Assembly (NCBI GenBank): GCA_944383825.1
Contig: CALWRA010000014.1
Location: 1 to 64,000, forward strand
DNA: 64,000 nt
Origin: an uncultured Acetatifactor sp.
GTDB taxonomy: Bacteria; Bacillota; Clostridia; Lachnospirales; Lachnospiraceae
Reading direction: 5' to 3'
The translations under genes were made by a program, and so were the position numbers. The notes beneath the pieces were generated by a model that worked only from the letters and a program-made list of their open reading frames with translations, was not told the DNA's origin and ran no database searches. Positions 1 to 7,273 of the stretch are shown here, piece after piece (the stretch's first letter is position 1; each line of letters opens with the position of its first letter).

Positions 1-83
1 GCATTGGCGATTTTAAATTGACTGAGATTGGCGTTTTTAATCCGACTCTGAATGGCGAAAATCGCCCGACGCTAACACTGTGA
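1..83 (+). CDS. 3' end of an unidentified gene (partial)
   Basis: Only one of the three forward frames is open from the window edge to a TGA at 81-83. The 26 visible codons contain a degenerate 8-residue repeat: IGDFKLTE, IGVFNPTL, NGENRPTL. The matching DNA units start at 3, 27 and 51, exactly 24 bp apart, and that phasing is the main reason to think this is coding. The protein family is not recognisable from so short a piece. It could instead be a non-coding tandem repeat. Confidence 0.3.
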   Translation, partial: IGDFKLTEIGVFNPTLNGENRPTLTL

Positions 84-378
84 GAGGGTTAACGAATTTG
101 CTTATAAGCATTGTGCTGCGAAGAAGCACTATTGCATATAGGTAAAGCGCGAGGAAAATTAATTTGCAGTTGCTAATCCGGAATGTGGCTAAACCTTAAG
201 AATATGGCGGAAAGACTTTTTTCTCGAATACATGGCGCTGAAGAATGGAAAATTCAGCCGATGATTGAAAGGAATAAAAATAAGTTCATTATTACCCAAA
301 ACCCGATTGCCATACCCAAAGCCCGGCTCCCATTGAGCCAAATATTCCCTTATCCTTATAATAAAGGAGGGGAATCCT
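84..378. other. Intergenic stretch with no supported gene
   Basis: About 295 bases between the partial left-end gene and the XRE regulator. Short overlapping frames exist on both strands but none has a ribosome site or a recognisable product. A TATAAT at 357-362 with TTGAGC at 333-338 looks like a promoter, but it would start transcription inside the ribosome site of the next gene, so I do not call it. No other structure stands out. Confidence 0.5.
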
Positions 379-732
379 ATGGAAAAAAGAAACAATCTGC
401 CGAATAAGCTCAAAAAGATGCAGATGGAAATGGGTAAATCACAGACCGAGTTTGCGCAGGAACTCGGTATACCTCAGTCTACGCTGCAGAACATCATGAA
501 GGGAGGCAACACGACCTTAGATACGCTCATGCAAATTGCGGCTATCACAGGATTTTCTCTGGATGAATTGGTACTTGACGATCCAGCCGCTGAAATTTTG
601 CGTAAATTATTGTCCCAACTGAATTGTTACTCACATATGACAGAGAAAGAGCAGGAAGAAGTCCGGTACCATGTGAGCATAATCCAACGCCATATGAACA
701 TACTGCTGGAGTTGTTCCGAAATGACAGATAG
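379..732 (+). CDS. XRE-family helix-turn-helix regulator
   Basis: A 117-residue cytoplasmic DNA-binding protein. Residues about 10-70 form a Cro/C1-type HTH: the recognition region reads SQTEFAQELGIPQSTLQNIM, followed by a TLDTLMQIAAITGFSLDELV segment typical of XRE repressors. The C-terminal 45 residues are helical and charged and could dimerise or bind a ligand. The start is supported by AAGGAGGGGAA eight to ten bases upstream. Its 3' end overlaps the next gene by 11 bp, so the two are probably translated as a pair. Such small XRE proteins occur in mobile elements and as stand-alone regulators; nothing here identifies the target. Confidence 0.85.
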   Translation: MEKRNNLPNKLKKMQMEMGKSQTEFAQELGIPQSTLQNIMKGGNTTLDTLMQIAAITGFSLDELVLDDPAAEILRKLLSQLNCYSHMTEKEQEEVRYHVSIIQRHMNILLELFRNDR

Positions 733-1084
733 TGTCGCTAATGAGGCTGTAGAAATAATTCGTATTTATGACTTGCTCTACAGCTTTGGTATTACTGCTA
801 ATTATTCAGGTTTCTTTCATGTATCCTATGGGGTGTATTTGGCGGCAAAGCAACCGGAGCGTTTGCTGCTGATTAAGAAGTGGCTGTACCCCGAGGTGGC
901 GAAGCGTTACGGCACGACCTGGAATGACGTGGAACACAATATATGCACCATTACAGCGGGAGTGTGGAACAACAGCCGCAGCCGACTTGAACAAATGGCC
1001 CGCTGCGCTCTGCCGGACAGGCCCAGCGCCTCCAGGTTTCTGGGCATTTTGGCCGATGCCCTTCATACTGATCACGCTGCATAA
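722..1084 (+). CDS. Free-standing Spo0A C-terminal-type DNA-binding protein
   Basis: This 120-residue protein consists almost entirely of a domain resembling the effector half of the sporulation regulator Spo0A. Residues about 15-100 carry the family's landmarks: an N-terminal IYDLLYSFGI helix, a GVYLAAKQPERL segment, KWLYPEVAKRYGTTWNDVEH (the recognition-helix region) and GVWNN. No receiver domain or phosphoacceptor aspartate precedes it, so it cannot be controlled by phosphorelay in the usual way. It overlaps the XRE gene and is followed by a strong terminator, so the two form a compact bicistronic unit. Whether it binds 0A boxes is unknown; truncated Spo0A-like proteins are common in Clostridia. 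Confidence 0.8.
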   Translation: MTDSVANEAVEIIRIYDLLYSFGITANYSGFFHVSYGVYLAAKQPERLLLIKKWLYPEVAKRYGTTWNDVEHNICTITAGVWNNSRSRLEQMARCALPDRPSASRFLGILADALHTDHAA

Positions 1085-1087
1085 ACA

Positions 1088-1137
1088 GCATAACGGAGCA
1101 GAACTTTTTCCAGTTTTGGCTCTGTTATGCACTTTTT
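1088..1137 (+). terminator. Intrinsic terminator after the XRE/Spo0A-C pair
   Basis: The arms 1088-1099 (GCATAACGGAGC) and 1119-1130 (GCTCTGTTATGC) form a 12-bp stem with one G-T pair. It is followed by ACTTTTT. The stem begins four bases after the stop codon. Confidence 0.85.
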
Positions 1138-1250
1138 CACGCGGGATTCGGGGAGGCGCTTGTATGGCGGATCACATTTGACCGGAGCACACAAGAAAAG
1201 AGCGGTTCTGGTAGTATTGGCTGACACAGGAGGACCGAAACAAGAAACTT

Positions 1251-1276
1251 CTTTCCCCGCATAAGTGAGGGGGAAG
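1251..1276 (-). terminator. Possible terminator for gmd-manC
   Basis: An inverted repeat, CTTTCCCC at 1251-1258 and GGGGGAAG at 1269-1276, lies about 40 bases past the manC stop on the minus strand. The downstream minus-strand sequence has only interrupted T runs, so this is a weak call. Confidence 0.3.
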
Positions 1277-1317
1277 AGATGGGAATTCTGAAAGCACTCT
1301 TTTACAGGCGCCCCTCT

Positions 1318-2622
1318 TCAAACCTTGATTTTGTCATGCACGCTGATCTCATGGCCCAGCTGAACCTCCATGATTTTCAGCTCTGTCTCGGCAACGATGG
1401 TGTGTCTGCAGCCGATGGGCATTTCCAGCACATCGCCATCCTTTACGGGATGCTTTATGCCATCCAGTATGGCGTATCCCCGCCCCTTTAAGATAGTCCA
1501 CACCTCGGCTCTGCTTTCGTGGTAATGATAGTTCATCCCGTGGCCTGGATTCAGAGTGACTTTTATGGTCATGCTGTATTCCTCCACATCCACTACCTGG
1601 AAACTGCCCCAGGATTTTTCTGCAAACATGATCTGCTGGTCAATTCGGTCTACAAAAGGCTTGATGTAGCTGGACTGTTCTTTATTGGACACAAGGATGC
1701 CTTCTGCGCTGGCGGCTACAATTGCGTTCTGAATTCCCATGCATAGCACAGGAACATTCAGCTCATTGATAATGTGGAGATTTTGACATTTGTCATTGTA
1801 CATTGCCTTTCCCACCACACTTTCATCCATGGCCTCCGTTAGGGTGTTCCAGGTTCCAAGGTCTTTCCATTCACCGGAAAAGCGTAGAACCTGAATATTT
1901 GCTTCCTGCTCTGCCACAGCATAGTCGAAGCTGATTTTTTCCAGGGTTTCATATCGGTCAAATAAATCCTGATAATTGGAAAATCCAGTCAACTTCTTTG
2001 CCTTGTCCAGAATGTATTCCAACCGGAAGGCGAACACTCCCCCATTCCATAAGGCGCCTCGGGAGATGTATTCTGCAGCGGTTACTGCGTCAGGCTTTTC
2101 CTTAAAGGTGGAAACCCTGCTGACGTTTTCCTGGCCGACCGGAATGATATAACCGTATTTTTCACTGGGGTAGGTGGGCTCAATACCCATGAGAGCCAGA
2201 TTTGTCCTGCCCTGGCCTGCCAAATTTACAAGGTGCTTCAATGCGGCAAAATAGTCTTTGTCAACAAAAGGATCCACGGGGCATACCACAATTGGCTCTT
2301 TCCGAGGAATTCCTTTCACATCATGCAGATAAGCCGCCGCCAGCGCAATGGCGGGAAAGGTGTCTCTTCTGCAGGGCTCTACGCAGATATTAACGCCGGT
2401 GCCCAGCTGATTGTTTATAGCGGAAACCTGAGATTTGGAGGTGGCGATGGTCACTGTAGCCTCTCGATCCACGGAGCGGATCTGTCTGTAGACCCTCTGC
2501 ACCATGGATTCATATTCTCCGTTGACTCCTTTGAATATTTTGATAAACTGTTTTGAACGAATATCGTTGGATAAAGGCCAGAGACGTTTGCCCGAACCGC
2601 CTGATAATAACACAATATTCAT
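1318..2622 (-). CDS. manC: Mannose-1-phosphate guanylyltransferase (ManC type)
   Basis: Makes GDP-mannose from mannose-1-phosphate and GTP in the cytoplasm. The 434-residue protein opens with the nucleotidyltransferase signature LSGGSGKRLWP (residues 6-16) and RSKQF. It continues through the sugar-binding FKEKPD region and ends in a cupin domain with HYHESRAEVW at about residue 365, the layout of ManC/XanB-type enzymes. The C-terminal cupin is the phosphomannose-isomerase-like module, so a bifunctional enzyme is possible, although the length is a little shorter than typical bifunctional proteins. Four bases separate it from gmd, and its ribosome site (GGGGTGA) overlaps the gmd stop region. 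It supplies substrate to Gmd. Confidence 0.9.
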   Translation of the reverse strand: MNIVLLSGGSGKRLWPLSNDIRSKQFIKIFKGVNGEYESMVQRVYRQIRSVDREATVTIATSKSQVSAINNQLGTGVNICVEPCRRDTFPAIALAAAYLHDVKGIPRKEPIVVCPVDPFVDKDYFAALKHLVNLAGQGRTNLALMGIEPTYPSEKYGYIIPVGQENVSRVSTFKEKPDAVTAAEYISRGALWNGGVFAFRLEYILDKAKKLTGFSNYQDLFDRYETLEKISFDYAVAEQEANIQVLRFSGEWKDLGTWNTLTEAMDESVVGKAMYNDKCQNLHIINELNVPVLCMGIQNAIVAASAEGILVSNKEQSSYIKPFVDRIDQQIMFAEKSWGSFQVVDVEEYSMTIKVTLNPGHGMNYHYHESRAEVWTILKGRGYAILDGIKHPVKDGDVLEMPIGCRHTIVAETELKIMEVQLGHEISVHDKIKV

Positions 2623-2626
2623 AAAA

Positions 2627-3724
2627 TCACCCCTTAAATTTTTGGGTCAAGTCGGAATCGGATTTTATCGCGGCTTGTACGGCCGATCTTGCAGCAGCCT
2701 CTCGCTTTGCCAGCTTCCGATCATGTCTTGACATGATCCGCACTAGCTCTTCGTAGCTTGTCTTCTGAGGATTCCACCCAAGCGTTTCACGGGCTTTGCT
2801 GGGATCGCCCCAAAGATTATCCACATCCGTGGGACGAAACCATGCCTCGTTTACACAAACCAGAAGCTTTCCGGTAGCAGCGTCAAAGCCTTTTTCATGG
2901 ATCCCGCTTCCCTCCCAGCGGATTTCCATTCCGTTTTCCCGGAAGGCTCTTTCCGTAAAGTCCCTGACGGTATGCTGCGTTCCGGTGGCGATTACGAAAT
3001 CTTCCGGTTTATTCTGCTGGAGAATCAGCCACATACATTCCACATAATCCTTGGCGTATCCCCAGTCGCGCTTAGAATCCAGATTGCCGAGCTCCAGATG
3101 ATCCTGCAGTCCTTCTGCAATTCTTCCTGCAGCCAAAGTAATCTTTCTGGTAACAAAATTTTCTCCCCTGCGCTCTGACTCATGATTAAAGAGAATCCCG
3201 TTTACTGCAAACATCCCGTAGGCTTCTCTGTATTCCTTCGTGATCCAAAAGCCGTATTGCTTGGCCACCGCATAGGGGCTGTAAGGGTGAAAAGGCGTAG
3301 ATTCACGCTGGGGAACCTCCTCCACTCTGCCGTACAGCTCCGAGGTGGACGCCTGATAAATTCTGGTTTTTGGAATCAGCCCCAAGATCCTCACGGCTTC
3401 CAGAATGCGCAGAACGCCGAGAGCATCCACATCCCCCGAGTATTCAGGTACGTCAAAGGACACCTGCACATGGGACTGGGCCGCTAAATTGTAAATTTCA
3501 TCCGGAGAAAGAAGCTGAATAATTCGTGTGATGGAGGAGGTATCCGAAAGATCTCCATCGTGGAGGGTTATCGAGCTCCTTTTCAATAAATGGTCAATTC
3601 GTGCTGTATTGGCAATGGAAGCTCTTCTGACCATACCGTGCACTTCGTAGCCTTTTTCCAGCAAAAGCTCTGCAAGATAGGAGCCATCCTGGCCTGTAAT
3701 TCCGGTAATTAATGCTTTTTTCAT
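2627..3724 (-). CDS. gmd: GDP-mannose 4,6-dehydratase
   Basis: Converts GDP-D-mannose to GDP-4-keto-6-deoxy-D-mannose, the branch point to GDP-fucose, GDP-rhamnose and GDP-perosamine. The 365-residue short-chain dehydrogenase has the NADP-binding GITGQDG loop (residues 8-14), the RRAS stretch, and the catalytic YAVAK (Tyr151, Lys155) after STSELYG. Length and motifs are those of a full Gmd. No Fcl/WcaG, Rmd or Per gene follows in the window, so the product must be finished elsewhere. It is first in the minus-strand pair with manC and diverges from an AraC-type regulator that may control it. The ribosome site before ATG 3724 is weak (GGAAAG). Confidence 0.92.
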   Translation of the reverse strand: MKKALITGITGQDGSYLAELLLEKGYEVHGMVRRASIANTARIDHLLKRSSITLHDGDLSDTSSITRIIQLLSPDEIYNLAAQSHVQVSFDVPEYSGDVDALGVLRILEAVRILGLIPKTRIYQASTSELYGRVEEVPQRESTPFHPYSPYAVAKQYGFWITKEYREAYGMFAVNGILFNHESERRGENFVTRKITLAAGRIAEGLQDHLELGNLDSKRDWGYAKDYVECMWLILQQNKPEDFVIATGTQHTVRDFTERAFRENGMEIRWEGSGIHEKGFDAATGKLLVCVNEAWFRPTDVDNLWGDPSKARETLGWNPQKTSYEELVRIMSRHDRKLAKREAAARSAVQAAIKSDSDLTQKFKG

Positions 3725-3836
3725 ATAATGTTCACTTTCCGTTTCTGCATTTTGTGTTTATTATGTTCTCCCCCCAATTTCTTATTTATATTAATCCATA
3801 TTTTTTCTATTTATAAGTGCTTATTTTGCATAATTC

Positions 3837-3865
3837 TAGCATTATCTTGACTTTTTTGCTATAAT
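3837..3865 (+). promoter_or_regulatory. Candidate promoter of the AraC-type gene
   Basis: TATAAT at 3860-3865 preceded at 17 bp by a poor -35 (TAGCAT, 3837-3842). The -10 lies about 30 bases upstream of the start. The surrounding 3725-3890 region is AT-rich and also must hold the gmd promoter, which I could not place with confidence. Confidence 0.4.
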
Positions 3866-3891
3866 AAATAAATCTGAAAGGAGGCGGTAAT

Positions 3892-4770
3892 TTGAAAACA
3901 TCACTGTTTCATGGAACAGAGTTTCACGGAACCATGGTTTCCTCCAACAGGATTATCTATACGCCCTCTGCCTTTTCCAGAAGCAATCTGCTTTATTTGC
4001 AGGAGACCGGCAGGCTGCAGGCAAGAAAGCCTCATGTAAGCAAAAGAGAAAATCTTTCTTCCTTTCTGTTCTTTATGGTAATAAGCGGCTCCGGCAGTTT
4101 GACCTACGATGGCAGGAATTTTTCATTGTCTGCCGGGGACTGTATTTTTCTGGACTGCAAAAGGCCTTATTCACACTGTACTTCCAACGAGCTGTGGAGC
4201 CTGAAGTGGGTGCACTTTTATGGGCAAAATTTAAAAAATATCTATAAAAAATATTTGGAGACCGGAGGACAGCCCTGCTTTCGTTCTCGCAGGCCGGAGG
4301 GCTTTGTCAGCGTACTGGATGATTTGTTCCATATCGCTTCTTCTGAGGATAATACCATAAGAGACATGAAAATTTGTGAAAAACTTACAGCATTATTGGT
4401 TTTGCTGCTGGAGGAATTCCAGAGGCCGTCTGCGGTTTCGGCAAAGGCTTCCGGCAGGAGAAGCCTGCAGGAGGTAAAGGATTATCTGGATACTTTTTAT
4501 CCTCAAAAAATCACTCTGGATTTTTTGGAAAATCAGTTTTTTCTGAATAAATTTTACCTTTCCAGATTGTTTAAGGAACAGTTTGGCATTTCGGTCAATC
4601 AATACCTGCTTCAGGTCAGGATCACTCGGGCCAAGCATTTGCTCAGGTTTACAAGTCTTTCCATTGAAGAAACGGGGCAAAAATGCGGTATGGAAGACGC
4701 CAATTATTTTTCGAGAATGTTTAAGAAGGTGGAGGGTATGACGCCCAGGGATTACAGGAAGCTTTGGTGA
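3892..4770 (+). CDS. AraC-family transcriptional regulator
   Basis: A 292-residue regulator. The N-terminal half resembles the AraC cupin sensor (FMVISGSGSLTYDGRNFSLS, then the AGDCIFLD turn), which normally binds a sugar-like ligand. The last 100 residues hold two helix-turn-helix units: FLENQFFLNKFYLSRLFKEQ and IEETGQKCGMEDANYFSRMF, ending in GMTPRDYRK, the standard AraC/XylS C-terminus. The chosen start is TTG at 3892, six bases after AAAGGAGGCGG; the next Met would cut into the cupin. It is divergent from gmd-manC, the classic arrangement for an AraC regulator and its target, though it could act on the glycan locus downstream instead. Confidence 0.88.
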   Translation: MKTSLFHGTEFHGTMVSSNRIIYTPSAFSRSNLLYLQETGRLQARKPHVSKRENLSSFLFFMVISGSGSLTYDGRNFSLSAGDCIFLDCKRPYSHCTSNELWSLKWVHFYGQNLKNIYKKYLETGGQPCFRSRRPEGFVSVLDDLFHIASSEDNTIRDMKICEKLTALLVLLLEEFQRPSAVSAKASGRRSLQEVKDYLDTFYPQKITLDFLENQFFLNKFYLSRLFKEQFGISVNQYLLQVRITRAKHLLRFTSLSIEETGQKCGMEDANYFSRMFKKVEGMTPRDYRKLW

Positions 4771-4790
4771 GGGAAATGTCGGTTGCAACA

Positions 4791-4873
4791 AAACGCTTAC
4801 TTTGGTAAACTACTAAGGTAAGCGTTTCATGAATTTTCTAATATCATAAATTGGTGCCTGCCAGAGCGGGCAG
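4791..4873 (+). promoter_or_regulatory. Two-hairpin intergenic element, copy A
   Basis: Stem 1 pairs 4791-4803 (AAACGCTTACTTT) with 4815-4827 (AAGGTAAGCGTTT), 13 bp with one G-T. Stem 2 pairs CTGCC (4858-4862) with GGCAG (4869-4873). The ribosome site of the 407-residue membrane protein gene lies in and just after stem 2. Stem 1 has no T tract, so it is a poor terminator for the AraC gene. The arrangement resembles elements at 38267, 48243 and 55188. Confidence 0.45.
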
Positions 4874-4883
4874 AGGTAAATCA

Positions 4884-6107
4884 ATGAAAAAAGAGAGAGA
4901 ACACAATTGGAGCAATCCTTTGATCTTCTGCATCCTGCTGGCGGCGGCGTCTGCCGTCACTTTTATTTTGTTTTACAGACAGACAACAGCGGCCTCTGGA
5001 GTCTATCAATCGGACATGAAGGCATATATACTGGAAATGCAGGGACTTGACAGCGGCTATAGCTTTCCGTATCCGGTTTTTTTCCGGATATCCGCGTTTC
5101 TTAACCTGTTTATGGGACCGGAGACAGCTGTAGCCCTTGCAACAATGATGCTGAACAGTCTGGGGATGGTGATTGTGAAGCTGATACTGGATCATCTTCT
5201 GCTGTCCGATCTTCAGGCGGTGTTTCCCAGACAGAAATGGATGGCGGGGGCGTTTCTTGGCCTGGCGGCTGTATCCCTGTTCTTTATTTCCATGTTGTTT
5301 CCGCCGACGGGAATATATCTTCCAGGTATTAAATACACTTATCTTGGTGTTTTTACAGCAAATCCTTTTCATAATGCCACATATATGGCGGCCAGGCCCT
5401 TTGCTGTGCTGGCCTTTTTCTGGTATGTAAGGCTGCTGGACACATATGAAAAGGGCTGGAAGGGACAGAAGAGGGACTATGTTCTGTTTTCCCTGTTTCT
5501 CCTGCTGGCTACAATGACAAAGCCCAGCTTTACCATTGTGCTTGTGGGAGCCGCCGGCCTGATTATGGCATGGAGACTGATCAGGGACAGATTTCGCAGT
5601 TTTGTACCGGCCGTTCAGCTGGGATTATGCTTTGTTCCCACATTCATTGATCTTTTGTATCAGTATAGGGGTGTTTTTGTGCCTACAGAGGGAGAGGAAG
5701 GCGGTGTGGGATTTACTCTGGGCGGTGTGTGGAGGCTGTACTGTGACAATATTCCTCTTGCCATCTGTCTTGCAGTGGGTTTTCCTCTGCTGGTTTTGGC
5801 GCTCAATTACAGGCAGCTAAAGAAAAGCACTCTTTTCCGCTTTTCCTGGCAGCTTTATATCATGAGCTTTATTATGGCGTTTTTTCTGTACGAAAAGGGA
5901 TTTCGGGACCAGGATTTTAACTTTTCCTGGGGATATATGTACGGCATCTTTTTTTGCTTTGCAGGCGCGCTGATTGTGCTCATAAAGGCTACGGCGTCAA
6001 AAAAGCGCCCGGCTCTGCTGGCCGCCCAGTGGGCTGCGTATTTGTGGCATTTGGTCTGTGGACTGTATTATTTTTGGGGGATATTTCAGGGGAATATGTA
6101 CTACTGA
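4884..6107 (+). CDS. Polytopic membrane protein, GT-C-like
   Basis: A 407-residue integral membrane protein of no family I can name. There is one helix near residues 15-31, an extracytoplasmic loop with acidic residues (YQSDMKAYILEMQGLD) that is where GT-C enzymes keep their catalytic Asp/Glu, and then eight to ten further hydrophobic segments ending close to the C-terminus. The upstream TTG at 4851 would add eleven residues, but ATG 4884 has AGAGG at 7-8 bp and directly precedes a MKKE start, so I chose it. It stands alone between the AraC gene and the pseB promoter. A role in sugar transfer is inferred from the loop and from the neighbourhood only. Confidence 0.55.
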   Translation: MKKEREHNWSNPLIFCILLAAASAVTFILFYRQTTAASGVYQSDMKAYILEMQGLDSGYSFPYPVFFRISAFLNLFMGPETAVALATMMLNSLGMVIVKLILDHLLLSDLQAVFPRQKWMAGAFLGLAAVSLFFISMLFPPTGIYLPGIKYTYLGVFTANPFHNATYMAARPFAVLAFFWYVRLLDTYEKGWKGQKRDYVLFSLFLLLATMTKPSFTIVLVGAAGLIMAWRLIRDRFRSFVPAVQLGLCFVPTFIDLLYQYRGVFVPTEGEEGGVGFTLGGVWRLYCDNIPLAICLAVGFPLLVLALNYRQLKKSTLFRFSWQLYIMSFIMAFFLYEKGFRDQDFNFSWGYMYGIFFCFAGALIVLIKATASKKRPALLAAQWAAYLWHLVCGLYYFWGIFQGNMYY

Positions 6108-6160
6108 ATGGAAAGTCGAAAGGCCTCCGCCGCCTTAGGTCTGTAAAAAGGTATTAGAAA

Positions 6161-6189
6161 TTGCGTTTTGGTTTATCCTATGCTATGAT
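6161..6189 (+). promoter_or_regulatory. Promoter of pseB
   Basis: TTGCGT (6161-6166), a 17-bp spacer and TATGAT (6184-6189), in an AT-rich segment. Transcription should start near 6196, giving a leader of about 80 bases. The pseC promoter on the other strand also uses TTGCGT as its -35. Confidence 0.65.
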
Positions 6190-6205
6190 ATAACAAATGT
6201 GCCGG

Positions 6206-6258
6206 TATGCTCAAGATATACAGAAAATGGCGGCGGCATTCACGGCCTTTTGAGCATA
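6206..6258 (+). promoter_or_regulatory. Structured leader of pseB
   Basis: A perfect 9-bp inverted repeat, TATGCTCAA (6206-6214) and TTGAGCATA (6250-6258), encloses 35 bases rich in GGC/GCC that can form inner pairs. It lies between the predicted start of transcription and the ribosome site (GGGGGAAGAGAGG), so it would fold in the mRNA leader. There is no T tract, so it is not a simple terminator. It could be a protein-binding or antitermination element. Confidence 0.45.
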
Positions 6259-6277
6259 TGGGGGAAGAGAGGACACT

Positions 6278-7273
6278 ATGTTAAACGATAAATCTATACT
6301 GATAACAGGCGGTACGGGAAGCTTTGGAAAGGCATTTACCAGCTACGTTCTGGAGCATTACCGCCCCCGGAAGATTATCATTTATTCCCGGGATGAGTTT
6401 AAGCAGTTTATGATGCAGAACGAATTCAAGGCATATTCGGACAGGCTGAGATTCTTTATCGGAGACGTGCGGGACAAGGACAGATTGATACGGGCCTTTG
6501 AGGGAGTGGATTATGTAATCCATGCGGCTGCTCTGAAGCAGGTGCCGGCTTGTGAATACAATCCTGCGGAGGCCATCAAAACCAACATCGGCGGAGCCCA
6601 GAATGTGATAGACGCGGCACTGGACTCAGGGGTTAAGAAGGTGGTGGCCCTGTCCACAGATAAGGCAGTGAATCCTGTGAATTTGTATGGAGGAACCAAG
6701 TTGGTATCTGATAAACTTTTTGTGGCGGCAAACGCCTATGCGGGAAGCAAGGACATCTGTTTTTCCATAGTGCGTTACGGCAATGTGGCTGGCAGCCGGG
6801 GTTCCGTAATTCCATTCTTTCACAATCTTATAAAAAACGGCGGGATAGAGCTCCCCATTACGGACTATCGCATGACGCGTTTCTGGATCAGCCTGCGTCA
6901 GGGTGTTGAGCTTGTGATTAAGGCTCTGGAGGAGGCAAAGGGAGGAGAGACTTTTATTTCCAAGATTCCTTCCTTTAAGGTTACAGATTTGGCCCAGGCT
7001 ATGCTGCCGGGATGCCATATGCCGGAGGTGGGAATCAGGGAAGGAGAAAAGCTCCATGAAATTATGGTGACGGTGGAAGATGCACCGAACACCTATGAGT
7101 ATGACAAACATTTTATCGTTTATCCGCAGATGGTCTGGAGTGAGAGCAGAAGAACAAAGCCCACCGGGAAAAAGGTTCCGGAAGGCTTTTCCTACAGCTC
7201 GGGGAACAACACCCAGTGGCTTGGAGTGGAGGAGATACAGCAGCGGCTTAAAACTGTGGAGCTGGAGAAATGA
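6278..7273 (+). CDS. pseB: UDP-GlcNAc 4,6-dehydratase (inverting), PseB
   Basis: First step of pseudaminic acid synthesis: dehydration with C5 inversion of UDP-GlcNAc to UDP-2-acetamido-2,6-dideoxy-L-arabino-hexos-4-ulose. The 331-residue protein has the NADP loop GGTGSFG (11-17), the short-enzyme start MLNDKSILIT, and the active-site set STDK (Asp128, Lys129) and Tyr137/Lys141 in NLYGGTK, which separate PseB/FlaA1 from the retaining, longer membrane-bound dehydratases. It has its own promoter and a structured leader. Its partner PseC is 13 kb away on the other strand, unusual because the two are commonly adjacent. Its 3' end overlaps the convergent SGNH gene by 26 bp. Confidence 0.93.
   Translation: MLNDKSILITGGTGSFGKAFTSYVLEHYRPRKIIIYSRDEFKQFMMQNEFKAYSDRLRFFIGDVRDKDRLIRAFEGVDYVIHAAALKQVPACEYNPAEAIKTNIGGAQNVIDAALDSGVKKVVALSTDKAVNPVNLYGGTKLVSDKLFVAANAYAGSKDICFSIVRYGNVAGSRGSVIPFFHNLIKNGGIELPITDYRMTRFWISLRQGVELVIKALEEAKGGETFISKIPSFKVTDLAQAMLPGCHMPEVGIREGEKLHEIMVTVEDAPNTYEYDKHFIVYPQMVWSESRRTKPTGKKVPEGFSYSSGNNTQWLGVEEIQQRLKTVELEK

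Noticed and set aside
333..362. TTGAGC / TATAAT promoter-like pair
   Set aside because: Transcription would start near 369, inside the ribosome site of the XRE gene, so it could not serve that gene properly.
183..413. Small open frames on both strands before the XRE gene
   Set aside because: No ribosome site, no recognisable protein, and both run into the start of the supported XRE gene.
3847..3865. TTGACT with TATAAT before the AraC gene
   Set aside because: The two hexamers are only 7 bp apart, far too close for a sigma-A promoter; only the TATAAT is used in the candidate I list.
4789..4830. cre-like (CcpA) site in the inverted repeat
   Set aside because: ACAAAACGCTTACT shares the core but misses three consensus positions, and the longer RNA-type stem explains the sequence better.
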